NCBI GenBank assembly: GCA_943735955.1 | Contig: OX030965.1 | Coordinates: 890,501-954,500 of the forward strand | DNA length: 64,000 nucleotides | Source of the DNA: Piscicola geometra | Taxonomy: Eukaryota; Annelida; Clitellata; Hirudinida; Piscicolidae | Direction: 5' to 3' | Shown here: positions 1-10,626 of the stretch, piece after piece | Position numbering within the stretch: the first letter of the stretch is position 1 | Layout of the letters: each line of letters begins with the position of its first letter | Notes under the pieces: generated by a model | Database searches by the model: none | What the model was told of the DNA's origin: nothing | Seen by the model: the letters and a program-made list of their open reading frames with translations, nothing else | Translations under genes and position numbers: made by a program

Positions 1-341
1 AAGGTAACCAATGTAACAAACGAAGATAAAGAGAAATGTGAGAAAACTTAGGAGCACAAGACGAGCAGCACAATTAAAGGCTTTATTTAGAGGAGCTAAA
101 GTAGTATCAGGAAGGCCATAGTAAAGAGAGTTGCAATAATCAATCCTGGAGAGAACTAGAGAAGATACAAGAAGTTGCAAGGTAGGATCGTCAAGAAAAG
201 GAAGAAGCTGTTTAATACGACGAATGTAGAAATAACAAGATTTAGAAACAGAGAGAATTTGAGGAGCTAAAGACAGGCTAGAATAGAAGATATCACCATC
301 GTGAGACTGGAAGAAAAGGTGGTGGGATTGCACTTGTGCAC
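1..341 (-). mobile_element. LINE relic, reverse transcriptase C-terminal part
   Basis: Read on the minus strand, this stretch encodes the C-terminal part of a CR1/L2-like non-LTR retrotransposon reverse transcriptase. Peptides such as SVSKSCYFYIRRIKQLLPFL and LVLSRIDYCNSLYYGLPD are typical of the region after the catalytic palm. Positions 1-170 are nearly identical to 12480-12655, so this is a dispersed family. The copy is cut at the window edge, and a hAT element has inserted at 341/342. It has no intact frame and is a dead fragment. Confidence 0.75.
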
Positions 342-1868
342 TAGAGGTCGGACCGGGTACCCGATCTGACCGGGTACCCGCGGGACTCCCGCGGGAACGG
401 GAATGAAAATTAATTTCGGGACGGGAAAAGTCGGGAACCGGGAATAGGTTTTCGGGACGGGAACGGGAACGGAAATCAACTTTCAAATCGGGAACGGGAA
501 AAGACGGGAACGGGAATCAACTTTTAAATCGGGAACGGGAAAAACGGGAATGACAGTTATTGGGATTGGATTTTTTAACAATGATTTTCCAGCAAACTTC
601 TAAGTATGGAAATCTTTATTTCATCGATACTCCGTACTTAAAATAAGTATTAAATGCAATAGAAATGTGTAACGAAGCCACCATTGCCAATGTCGAAATC
701 TCCAACACTACATTTGAAGTTGTTATGGTGAGTCCAAAGATTAGGGAGATTAGAACAAATGGGTGATGATGAAAACTTTTCAGATGAAATCAAAATGGTC
801 AGTTATATAATTTTAATTTTATAAATTAATACTTTTAATTTGAATGATTAATTTCCAAATGATTGCTCAGTTGATCATTTCGACAAAAGAAAAGATGCCA
901 TTGATCTTATTCATATGACAGCATGTCTGTTGCATCCCCAGTATGAAAGAATAATAGGAAAAAAGTGTGGGATAGAAAAGAAATGAATACCAAGACTTTC
1001 ATTAGAGAAAATTTAAATCTATTTTGTACAGCCAGACCAAGCTGCAGTGCCGTTGAGAAAAAAAACAAATGATGGTTATTTAAACCTATTATGTTTGTTT
1101 TTATAACGTAAAAATTATAATAAAATTATAATACTAACAAATTATACGAATGATTTTATATTTGCAGTTGTGGAGAATAAGAATGTTGTCAAAAAACATA
1201 TTTCTATCATTATTGAGGAATCAATAATAATGAACGAAGAAAAAAATTCAGAAGAGGATGAATTGTACAAATATTCACAATTACGTCCCAAAAAAATCGA
1301 AGATTATAAAGATGTTTTATTTTATTGGAGTAAAATGAGCAATTTTAAAATACAACAAGAAGTAGCCAAAATTTTGTTTAGTATATCTGCAAGTTATATT
1401 CCCTGTGAACGGAATTTTTCAATATGTGGTCGTTTAACTTCAGACCCAAAATCCTCTCATTTGAAAGCTGAAACTCTTAACGGTTTAACCCGTGTGAAAA
1501 GCAATAAAGACTTGATTGAATTACTCAAAAACAATGACTAACTTCAATACTTTCATTTCAATAAATATTTGAAATTTAAATCGTGTTTTTTTTTAATTTT
1601 ATTAAAAGAAATAATCTCTGACTTTCAAATAATAAATTGTAAGAAATGTTAGAACTAGCAAGTTTGGGACCAGTGAAAACGGCAGCGAAAATGAATAAAA
1701 AAACAAAAAAGTTTCGGGAACGGGTCGGGACCGTGAATCGAGTTGCGGGAACGGAACGGGACGGGAATCGAAATTCTGATGTCCCATCGGGAACGGGACG
1801 GGACGGGAAAACAAATTTCGGGAACGGGACGGGACCGGGAATGAAAAATCGTCCATGTCCGACCTCTA
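342..1868 (+). mobile_element. hAT DNA transposon, copy 1, with 8-bp target duplication
   Basis: The ends are inverted repeats reading TAGAGGTCGG inward from both sides. The element is flanked by a perfect 8-bp direct repeat TTGTGCAC at 334-341 and 1869-1876, which is the hallmark of hAT insertion. Just inside both ends lie clusters of short direct repeats related to CGGGAA (about 395-555 and 1710-1850), which could be transposase binding sites. The interior keeps one recognisable coding part, the transposase dimerisation region at 1170-1541. Two further copies in inverted orientation are at 29072-30688 and 58339-59028. At 1.5 kb it is too short for a full hAT transposase and is probably non-autonomous. 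Confidence 0.9.
1170..1541 (+). pseudogene. hAT transposase C-terminal dimerisation region
   Basis: The 123-codon frame ends with the hAT C-terminal dimerisation signature: ASYIPCERNFSICGRLTSDP followed by KAETLNGLTRVKSNKDLIEL. In this family the region mediates transposase multimerisation. The N-terminal zinc finger and the catalytic DDE core are missing, so this is a transposase remnant. Close relatives on the opposite strand are at 58586-58831 and, more decayed, near 29440-29720. The frame has no ATG that I would defend as a natural start. Confidence 0.85.
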
Positions 1869-1876
1869 TTGTGCAC

Positions 1877-2176
1877 ACAAATGATGTCACCTGCCAACGT
1901 ATCGCCACGACCAAATTCACTGAATTCGAACACTTCACAGTCAAAATCATCAACACTAAATCCCCAATCAACCTCACAATAATTTACAGACCACCTGGCC
2001 CAATCACAACATACTTCCTCAATGAGTTCTCTCAGCTCATCGAGAGTGATCGTCTTAACAACAACAACAACAATCTAAATAAGATGATAAATATAAATGT
2101 CTACTAAGAACCTGACAAAGAGCGCTTCTGTTGCGTGCCTTAGCGCTATATAAATGAATTTTATTATTATTATTAT
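1877..2176 (+). mobile_element. LINE endonuclease fragment with (ATT)n tail
   Basis: The plus strand encodes KFTEFEHFTVKIINTKSPIN and then LTIIYRPPGPITTYFLNEFS, which matches the C-terminal half of the endonuclease domain of CR1-type LINEs. It then passes straight into a typical 3' end (TAGCGCTATATAAATG followed by ATT repeats, 2140-2176). Most of the element is deleted. It adjoins minus-strand RT sequence at the site where the hAT inserted, so two LINE pieces were fused head to head before the hAT arrived. Confidence 0.7.
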
Positions 2177-2752
2177 TATAAAACCAAAGCTACAAATGGA
2201 AGATGAAGGGTTTAGAGATAATGAGGAAGGGGGAGGCAAACTAAAGAAGAAAGGGATAGTGAAGATTTTGATTTTTACTGAAATAGATGACTTCAAATTT
2301 GTCCGGATTAAGTTTGAGAAACATAGAAGAAGCCCAAGAGATTATAGATTGAAGACAGAGAGTTATTTTATTAACAGTAAGGTCAAGAGGAGAGTCAGTG
2401 AAAGATGTATAAATATAAGAGTCGTCAGCATAAATTTGACTGTTTAAGGAAGATGAAGAAATAATATTAGGTAGTTCCGAGGTGTGGAGAATAAAAAGTA
2501 AGGGCCCAAGGATATAGCCCTGTGGAACACCATAAGATAAAGAAACAGAAGAAGAACGAGAAGATTCAATTGATACATATGAAGTTCTCTCAAAAAGATA
2601 TGATTTAAGCCAGTGAAGGGAAGATGCAGAAATATTAAAGGAAGTAAAAGAGTATGATCAACAGTATCGAAAGCAGATGAAAAATCAAAGCATAAAATAA
2701 GAGTAGATTCATTAGAATCAGAGGTTAAAATAAGTTAATTGGAATGAAGATG

Positions 2753-2880
2753 GCTTAGATGGTAGACATAGGACTTGCAACTCAAAGTGGCGTCTCTGGC
2801 GCATAAGAAACATGGTTCTCAGAACCATTGTAACATGGTCTGCGTCTGTCTGGCTGTGAATAATACAGACCATAAAAATA
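2753..2880 (+). mobile_element. tRNA-derived SINE head, partial
   Basis: The sequence from GGCTTAGATGGTAGAC through GGACTTGCAACTC resembles the 5' half of a tRNA, with an A-box-like TTAGATGGTA and a GCA anticodon-like loop. It also matches the head of the SINE on the minus strand at 25790-25992. It appears inserted in the decayed LINE. No B box is convincing, so this is called a partial SINE. Confidence 0.5.
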
Positions 2881-2924
2881 GAAACATCAACAGTATCAAC
2901 AGCAGATGAAAAATCAAGGCATAA

Positions 2925-3023
2925 AAGAAGAGTAGATGCATTAGAATCAGAAGTTAAAATAAGGTCTTATAGACTCTATAAGACCTTATTTTAACTTCTG
3001 ATTCTAATGCATCTACTCTTCTT
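2925..3023. repeat. Perfect 48-bp inverted repeat, 3-nt spacer
   Basis: Positions 2925-2972 and 2976-3023 are exact reverse complements, separated by only three bases (2973-2975). The arm sequence also occurs once, diverged, at about 2650-2715 inside the same LINE remnant. The structure therefore looks like a foldback or inversion junction within the LINE rather than a transposon end. Confidence 0.9.
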
Positions 3024-3227
3024 ATAATATAGAGTTTAAGTAAAGCAGTTTCAGTGGAATGGCCAACTCTAAAACCAGTTTGAGAGGAAGAAAGTAGAGA
3101 GTATTTTTCTAGATAGAAGAATAGTTGTTGAGAAGTAACTTTTTCAAGAACCTTAGAAAGAAAGGAAAGATTAGATACAGGTCTATAACTAAATAGTTTG
3201 TTTTTTTTAATGTTAAAATTTAATTAC

Positions 3228-3319
3228 CCGAACGAGATATCTTGTGAATCTTTCATCATTAACTGAAGATTTCCATTTTTTGAGTAGTGCAAGCAGAAAA
3301 TCTTTGAAACTGCAAGACA
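3228..3319 (-). CDS. RSF1: RSF1-like exon 2
   Basis: Acceptor CTTTCAG, two bases completing the split codon, then 30 codons ending in DERFTRYLVR before GTAATT. The phase agrees with exon 1. It is too short to be called as an ORF and was found by homology and splice signals. Confidence 0.7.
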
Positions 3320-3619
3320 CTGAAAGAGGGTCATAAATTGATTTTCAATAAAAAATTTATCAGAAAATGAACAATTTGATACTTTGAGATTTTAAATATA
3401 AGTAGTTAAAATAGTTATTAAATATAATATGAATTCTATTGAAAATCTAATGAAAAGCTTACAAGGTTTATCATCTGTAAACCATCTTTCTAAATTATCA
3501 ATTGAAACCTCCGGTAAAGGTAAATATTCTTCAAACTTATTTAAAAACGAACAAATAACTGCAAAATCTGGGTTTTTATGAATATATTTAAGCTTATCTA
3601 TTTGTTTATTATCGACCAT
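3228..3619 (-). CDS. RSF1: RSF1-like remodelling and spacing factor, first two coding exons (partial)
   Basis: This is the N-terminus of a homologue of RSF1 (HBXAP), the histone-binding subunit that works with the ISWI ATPase SNF2H in the RSF nucleosome-spacing complex. Two exons join in phase: 3463-3619 (ATG at 3619) and 3228-3319. Exon 1 carries NPDFAVICSFLNKFEEYLPL, matching the conserved RSF1 motif with its FAVICSFL core. Exon 2 carries LLKKWKSSVNDERFTRYLVR, matching the segment that follows in RSF1. The donor after exon 1 is GTAAGC and the acceptor is TTTCAG. The rest of the gene (acidic region, PHD finger) must lie left of the window. The gene is divergent from DCTN3. Confidence 0.75.
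3463..3619 (-). CDS. RSF1: RSF1-like exon 1
   Basis: 52 codons plus one base from the ATG at 3617-3619, ending at a good donor (T, then GTAAGC). The chosen start gives MVDNKQIDKLKYIHKNPDFA. The ISWI-complex family motif FAVICSFL follows 19 residues in. Confidence 0.75.
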
Positions 3620-4799
3620 ATTTGTTATTATTTTACAACAATAAAAAAGTAGAAGAACATTTGAAATAGTAAGTTAATATTTATCCATTATAAACTTAGG
3701 TTAAAATTATTTATTTGTTTTTAAGTTTAAATAGCGTGGAAATTATGAAAAAATTATATAAAAGTTTTCAGTATTATTAATCGTATAAATAGCTACGGGT
3801 CCTGAACTCAAATGAGTAAAAGTTATTGAGTTTAATTAAGTAATTATTATTTTATTTTTATTACTTATATTTTCAATGTATTATTTATCATTAATATCAA
3901 TATAATTCAAAAAAACCGTTTTTTCGTATTCTATTTCAGCCATTTAACCCGTGTACACCAAAACGAGTCAATTCAAGGATCATGTAAAATCATATACAGA
4001 GTAATATATATATATATATATACAGTAATACTGTATATATAAAGGCCAATATATATACTATACAATGTATAGTAATTTAATATTTGTATAGTCTATACAT
4101 ATATGTGTAAAATAATCGAACCTTTTACTAGTTTAGAAGCTTCATGACAAATATTATTAGACGATGGTTATGTCAAAATACTCTTCATTCAATACATTCT
4201 TTAATTAATATTATAAAAAATTAAAGGATCTGTTTTACATTTCTGCCGCAAACAAACTATAATATCGGCTACTCAATTCCTATTGGTTGGAATAAGATAT
4301 ACATAAAATTTATTTGCATAATTTTGAAAATAAACGGACTTAAAAAAGTATAATTTTTGTAATATGGATCTTGAAAATTAAAAAGTATCATTTTATAAAA
4401 TTTATTTGCATAATATTGAAAATAAACGGACTTAGAAAAGTATACTTTTGTAATATGGATCTTGAAAATTAAAAAGTATCATTTTATAAAAAATGTTATA
4501 TAATATGAACTTTTCACAATATACTTTTGAAAATTAAATTTTTATTTAAATATATATATAAAATTTAAGAGTAAAAGAACACTTGTATATTTATTATGTA
4601 TAAACAATAATTATTTATTTAACTTAAAATCAAACTCACAAAACAATCTTTAATATTAATAAAAAAGTCATTGTATCATATTTGATTAACTTAATATATA
4701 GGATCAAACTTACAAAACAGTCCTAAAACACTAATAAAAAAGTAATTGTTTATAATTAAATAACTTAATATGCATGATCAAATTCATAAACAGTCTTTT

Positions 4800-5690
4800 A
4801 AATAGTAATAAAAGTAATTTTTAAAAATTCAATTAACTTAATATTTAAGATCAAACTCATGTCTTTCAAAATAGTAATAAAAAGATCATTATTCTTATTG
4901 TTCTGCCTCCACATAAACTCTGCTAGATAGCTGTCCAGCAGACTTCTAGAAGTTCCTGCTTCTTTCTTATTCATTCTTTCAGGTTGTTCCACAAACTCTC
5001 GACAGTCTGTGTGTGGGCTTCAGCAGTAGGGTCAAAAAATTAATGGAATGATTTACAGTCATTTATAACCCATTCCATCAATCTCTTCTATTCTGCTATA
5101 TGAAGCCCACATGGCTGAAAGAATGATTGAGCCGGGAGCAATGCAGGCCTTGATGGCACCCAGCAGAGTGTCTGCCGTCCGATCCGGCACTGCATAGAGA
5201 AACACTTCTTTAGTCTCTCTGCATATCCCTCCAAAGACCCATTGCTGAGGAAGGATTCTGCCTTTGTGGTGCTTGCGACGAAATATGAAGGTTTCGTCAA
5301 TCTCGACGTGTAGACTTGGCCCCCTATTATTGTTGGAGTCTTCATCCTCTTCCAGATGCAGACCTCACGGATGAAGTTCTTCCAGTCCACAGACGTCTTG
5401 CAACTAACGCCTATCTCATTAAGGCAAAACTTTATGGTACTTTGGTTGGTTGCCCAACTCTAAAAAAGTAATATAATTTTCCTAAATTCCAAGTTGGAGT
5501 TCTCCAACCAAGTACCTTTGCGGAGAGAAATTTTTTGCCTGCACTGAGCTTTACTGCAGCTCCACCTTTCTTGTGTTAGATTCATTTGATGATTATTTTT
5601 GCAAAATCGAACTCTGTGTAACAGTCCGTGTCTCTGCAAAAACCTTATGGCCTTCTCTTTGTCAAAATTTGAAATAGTTTGGATATTCAT
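4800..5690 (-). pseudogene. Merlin/ISXO2-type DDE transposase, frameshifted
   Basis: Three minus-strand pieces follow the order of the family. An N-terminal zinc-ribbon part (5460-5690) contains AIRFLQRHGLLHRVRFC and RWSCSKAQCRQKISLRKGTW. A catalytic core (about 5060-5400) contains VEIDETFIFRRKHHKGRILP and WVFGGICRETKEVFLYAVPD. A C-terminal part (about 4860-4990) contains SRSLLDSYLAEFMWRQNNKN. The first catalytic Asp (EIDET) is present. The motif normally carrying the second Asp reads SAMWASYS, so that residue is lost. Frameshifts and a stop separate the parts, so the gene is dead. Confidence 0.85.
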
Positions 5691-5727
5691 TTTTTACTGC
5701 GTACTCAAGAATTAAGTCTACAAACCA

Positions 5728-5880
5728 GTGTTATTTTCGTAAAGAAAACGAAAACGACAATTCTGAATAATCGTTCCACGAAAACGAAAATAAAAACTTT
5801 AATTATTTTTAAAACGAAAACGAAAAAGTAAAAGTAAAACTAATTTTTTTTTCTTATTTTAATTATTCAATTTTTTAAAA
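5728..5880 (-). mobile_element. Fragment of CAGTGTTATTTTCG MITE
   Basis: This matches, in reverse, the right end of the complete MITE at 23564-24259 (CAGTGTTATTTTCGTAA, then the shared block ending TAATCGTTCCACG). The opposite end is missing. It lies inside the Merlin element and therefore arrived later. Confidence 0.7.
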
Positions 5881-6740
5881 TTTAAAATTTCTAAAATAGT
5901 CTAACTAAAAATTTGATGCATTAAAATATAATAAGTCCGTTTATTTTCAACGTTATGCAAACCAATTTTAGGTATATTTTTTTCCAACCAATAGGAATTG
6001 AATGAGCGATATTCCAGTTTTTTGCGGCAGAAATGTAAAACAGATCCAAATTAAAAACTACTGTAAATTCGTGACACCTAATCATCAATCAATTACAACT
6101 ATTTCTATAGCGTTTTTATTAAATTCGAAAGCACTTTCAAATAAACTTGTTAAATAAAACCAGTTTAATAACCCTTTCAATATATGTATATATATAAGTT
6201 TAAATATAAAAACAATCAACCTTAATAATCCAACCTCACCCACATCACCATGATCATCATTGTCTTTACCATTACAAAATGTAATCATCACCACAATACC
6301 AACATTCCTACTGCAGCATAATCATAACGACGTCATAACCACAAAACATAATCATCATTTTTCTTAATGTTCTTGCCACTGATGTTGAGGCTGCGACTGT
6401 AGGTAAAGGAGAAGTCCTTGCCAACACTGGAACTGTTGTTGTGGAATGTTTTCTCTTTTTTGTTGCAGATCACACAAAAAACATTCTAATTAATAATATT
6501 TGATTTTATTTAGATTTAAGATTTTATCATTTTTAAATACTATACCCAAAATCGTTTATTCCACAAATTTATTTGAGCGGCTATCAAAATGACAACCGCT
6601 AACCAAGAAAAAAACTAATACTAGTATTATGAGAATCCGGAAATTTTGTGTGTTAATGTAATGGTGAGATAATGGAATGATATAGTTCTACGAAAAATAA
6701 ATATAAGAACCCAATATTTCACATTTATCTTCCTATACAC

Positions 6741-6944
6741 ATGAACTGTTTTCAGAAAAAGAAATATTATATTACTCGTTGCTTAATAAATCGCGATGAT
6801 CAACGGGACGCTAGAATCAAAAAAGAAATTGTGAAAATGAACAAAATAGCAAAAAACTCATATAAATTGAGTATTCTAAAACCGAGAGATGTAAAACCAC
6901 GACTGAATAAATCAAACCAGATAGAACTAAAGTATAAATCTTAA
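6741..6944 (+). CDS. Small basic hypothetical ORF
   Basis: A 67-codon frame from ATG to TAA that encodes a lysine- and arginine-rich peptide (for example INRDDQRDARIKKEIVKMNK). No family is recognised. It sits alone between the Merlin element and a minisatellite, and nothing like it occurs elsewhere in the window. It could be a genuine small gene, an exon of an unseen gene, or chance in AT-rich DNA. Confidence 0.2.
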   Translation: MNCFQKKKYYITRCLINRDDQRDARIKKEIVKMNKIAKNSYKLSILKPRDVKPRLNKSNQIELKYKS

Positions 6945-7189
6945 TATTTGAGATTTGTAGATTTTAGCGCTTTTGTCACAAATATACAAATATTTAGTGA
7001 TTGATTGATTAATTGATTGTTTAAAAAAATTTAAGACATGTGTTTTTAGCTTATTTTAAATTATTAAATAGCTAGAAAGTATAATATCGTAGTATTAATT
7101 ATGAATATTTTACGTGGATAATATTTTTATATTCCATATAAAAGATTGTCCATTTTTTAAAAAACAAGTAAGACACTGCAAAGGTTCTG

Positions 7190-9959
7190 GGATCAAAAGT
7201 CTTAAGGATCAAAAGTCTCAAGGATCAAAAGTCTCAAGGATCAAAAGTCTTAAGGATCAAAAGTCTTAAGGATCAAAAGTCTCAAGGATCAAAAGTCTCA
7301 AGGATCAAAAGTCTTAAGGATCAAAAGTCTTAAGGATCAAAAGTCTTAAGGATCAAAAGTCTTAAGGATCAAAAGTCTCAAGGATCAAAAGTCCTAAGGA
7401 TCAAAAGTCTTAAGGATCAAAAGTCTCAAGGATCAAAAGTCTCAAGGATCAAAAGTCTCAAGGATCAAAAGTCTTAAGGATCAAAAGTCTCAAGGATCAA
7501 AAGTCTCAAGGATCAAAAGTCTTAAGGATCAAAAGTCTTAAGGATCAAAAGTCTCAAGGATCAAAAGTCTTAAGGATCAAAAGTCTTAAGGATCAAAAGT
7601 CTCAAGGATCAAAAGTCTTAAGGATCAAAAGTCTTAAGGATCAAAAGTCTCAAGGATCAAAAGTCTTAAGGATCAAAAGTCTTAAGGATCAAAAGTCTCA
7701 AGGATCAAAAGTTTCAAGGATCAAAAGTCTTAAGGATCAAAAGTCTCAAGGATCAAAAGTCTCAAGGATCAAAAGTCTTAAGGATCAAAAGTCTTAAGGA
7801 TCAAAAGTCTCAAGGATCAAAAGTCTTAAGGATCAAAAGTCTTAAGGATCAAAAGTCTCAAGGATCAAAAGTCTTAAGGATCAAAAGTCTTAAGGATCAA
7901 AAGTCTCAAGGATCAAAAGTTTCAAGGATCAAAAGTCTTAAGGATCAAAAGTCTTAAGGATCAAAAGTCTCAAGGATCAAAAGTCTTAAGGATCAAAAGT
8001 CTTAAGGATCAAAAGTTTCAAGGATCAAAAGTCTTAAGGATCAAAAGTCTTAAGGATCAAAAGTCTTAAGGATCAAAAGTCTCAAGGATCAAAAGTCTCA
8101 AGGATCAAAAGTCTTAAGGATCAAAAGTCTCAAGGATCAAGAGTCTCAAGGATCAAAAGTCACAAGGATCAAAAGTCTTAAAGATCAAAAGTCTCAAGGA
8201 TCAAAAGTCTTAAGGATCAAAAGTCTTAAGAATCAAAAGTCTCAAGGATCAAAAGTTTTAAGGATCAAAAGTCTTAAGGATCAAAAGTCTCAAGGATCAA
8301 AAGTCTTAAGGATCAAAAGTCTTAAGGATCAAAAGTCTTAAGGATCAAAAGTCTCAAGGATCAAAAGTCTTAAGGATCAAAAGTCTTAAGGATCAAAAGT
8401 CTTAAGGATCAAAAGTCTTAAGGATCAAAAGTCTTAAGGTTCAAAAGTCTAAAAGGATCAAAAGTCTCAAGGATCAAAAGTCCTAAGGATCAAAAGTCTT
8501 AAGGATCAAAAGTCTCAAGGATCAAAAGTCTTAAGGATCAAAAGTCTTGTGGATCAAAAGTCTTAAGGATCAAAAATCTTAAGGATCAAAAGTCTTAAGG
8601 ATCAAAATTCTTAAGGATCAAAATTCTTAAGGATCAAAAGTCTCAAGGATCAAAAGTCTCAAGGATCAAAAGTCTTAAGGATCAAAAGTCTCAAGGATCA
8701 AAAGTCTCAAGGATCAAAAGTTTCAAGGATCAAAAGTCTTAAGGATCAAAAGTCTTAAGGATCAAAAGTCTCAAGGATCAAAAGTCTTAAGGATCAAAAG
8801 TCTTAAGGATCAAAAGTTTCAAGGATCAAAAGTCTTAAGGATCAAAAGTCTTAAGGATCAAAAGTCTTAAGGATCAAAAGTCTCAAGGATCAAAAGTCTC
8901 AAGGATCAAAAGTCTTAAGGATCAAAAGTCTCAAGGATCAAGAGTCTCAAGGATCAAAAGTCACAAGGATCAAAAGTCTTAAAGATCAAAAGTCTCAAGG
9001 ATCAAAAGTCTTAAGGATCAAAAGTCTTAAGAATCAAAAGTCTCAAGGATCAAAAGTTTTAAGGATCAAAAGTCTTAAGGATCAAAAGTCTCAAGGATCA
9101 AAAGTCTTAAGGATCAAAAGTCTTAAGGATCAAAAGTCTTAAGGATCAAAAGTCTCAAGGATCAAAAGTCTTAAGGATCAAAAGTCTTAAGGATCAAAAG
9201 TCTTAAGGATCAAAAGTCTTAAGGATCAAAAGTCTTAAGGTTCAAAAGTCTAAAAGGATCAAAAGTCTCAAGGATCAAAAGTCCTAAGGATCAAAAGTCT
9301 TAAGGATCAAAAGTCTCAAGGATCAAAAGTCTTAAGGATCAAAAGTCTTGTGGATCAAAAGTCTTAAGGATCAAAAATCTTAAGGATCAAAAGTCTTAAG
9401 GATCAAAATTCTTAAGGATCAAAATTCTTAAGGATCAAAAGTCTCAAGGATCAAAAGTCTCAAGGATCAAAAGTCTTAAGGATCAAAAGTCTTGTGGATC
9501 AAAAGTCTTAAGGATCAAAAATCTTAAGGATCAAAAGTCTTAAGGATCAAAAGTCTTAAGGATCAAAAGTCTCAAGGATCAAAAGTCTTAAAAATCAAAA
9601 GTCTTAAGGATCAAAAGTCTCAAGGATCAAAAGTCTTAAGGATCAAAAGTCTTAAGGATCAAAAGTCTCAAGGATCAAAAGTCCTAAGGATCAAAAGTCT
9701 TAAGGATCAAAAGTCTCAAGGATCAAAAGTCTTAAGGATCAAAGGTCTTAAGGATCAAAAGTCTTAAGGATCAAAAGTCTCAAGGATCAAAAGTCTCAAG
9801 GATCAAAAGTCTTAAGGATCAAAAGTCTTAAGGATCAAAAGTCTTAAGGATCAAAAACTCAAAGATCAAAAGTCTTAAGGATCAAAAGTCTTAAGGATCA
9901 AAAGTCTCAAGGATCAAAAGTCTTAAGGATCAAAAGTCTTAAGGATCAAAAGTCTCAAG
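7190..9959. repeat. 16-bp minisatellite (AAGGATCAAAAGTCTY)n, about 173 copies
   Basis: A continuous tandem array of a 16-bp unit that alternates mainly between endings CTT and CTC. It has a higher-order structure: variant units (GATCAAGAGTCTC, AAGTCACAAGG, TCTTGTGGATC) recur in the same order with an offset of 801 bp (for example 8141 and 8942). About 50 units were therefore duplicated as a block. No long open frame runs through it. Confidence 0.97.
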
Positions 9960-10626
9960 AAAGTTTTTTGAGGTGGGTGAGTTTATTGGAGAGGTAAATT
10001 TTTGTTCGAAAAAGAAAAAGATGGTTTGAGACTAGATTGTTGTTGGGGCTTTGTTTTTTCAACTAACAGATTTGGGTATACTATTGTTTAACTCTTTGGG
10101 TTTTGACGACTTTATTTACACGAAGAAGAACTAAATAAGAGAATGAAAAGTTAAAGTTTAACTGTTAAACTAAATAAGACAAAAAGTAACAGTGGATCCT
10201 AATAAAATCGACAATGACCTTAGATTGAAGAAAAGATTGAATAGACGCTCAAAACAATAAATTACGCATAGAATGGTAGATTGATTGGCACACGACATAT
10301 TTGCGTGTTGTCAGACTTTGTTGCATTCACTGAGCAATCAACTTCAACCGGTTGTTTTATGCCAAAAACAAAAAGAAAGTAGAACATGATTGAAGTCACA
10401 GGGGCGGCGATCTGCGAAAAATCTTGGGGGGGTCCTCCCCAGGGTTGGAATCAAAGAACCGGTATCGGCCAATACATTACCAGAGATACTGTTCAGTGTT
10501 GTTTGCTGAATTGCTAATTCTTTTTGTATCAACTATTAATATTTGTATTGCTAAACATTTGAAAAAAGTTCGATACTCGATAAAAATACTTTTCTTTTGC
10601 CACTATAAGTAGGGGGGCATAAGTAG
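9960..10626. other. Unique intergenic sequence, no gene seen
   Basis: AT-rich sequence with no convincing exon. A block at about 10398-10420 (CAGGGGCGGCGATCTGCG) recurs in similar form at 28473, 34495 and 48606. It looks like the terminus of another dispersed element. Confidence 0.5.

Larger units (their letters stand above)
2190..3215 (-). mobile_element. LINE reverse transcriptase core, decayed
   Basis: On the minus strand, several frames carry reverse transcriptase blocks in the proper order: YRPVSNLSFLSKVLEKVTSQ and SSQTGFRVGHSTETALLK (about 3020-3210), GVPQGYILGPLLFIL (about 2490-2540) and the catalytic motif IYADDSYIYTS (about 2410-2440). Frameshifts separate the blocks, and an internal duplication/inversion lies at 2640-3023, so the copy is inactive. 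A tRNA-like SINE head sits inside it at about 2753-2880. Confidence 0.8.
4226..6047 (-). mobile_element. Merlin (IS1016-like) DNA transposon, inactive
   Basis: The two ends are long inverted repeats of roughly 120 bp that start GGATCTGTTTTACATTTCTG on both sides. Identical 8-bp flanks AAATTAAA lie at 4218-4225 and 6048-6055, as expected for Merlin, which makes 8-9 bp duplications. Inside, on the minus strand, is a broken ISXO2-type transposase (4800-5690). The left end contains a roughly 95-bp tandem duplication (about 4300-4490). A fragment of a MITE (5728-5880) is inserted near the right end. A solo piece of the same terminal repeat is at about 12653-12690. Confidence 0.85.

Noticed and set aside
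7190..9959. CRISPR-like regular repeats
   Set aside because: Units are directly adjacent without unique spacers, there are no cas genes, and the DNA is clearly eukaryotic.
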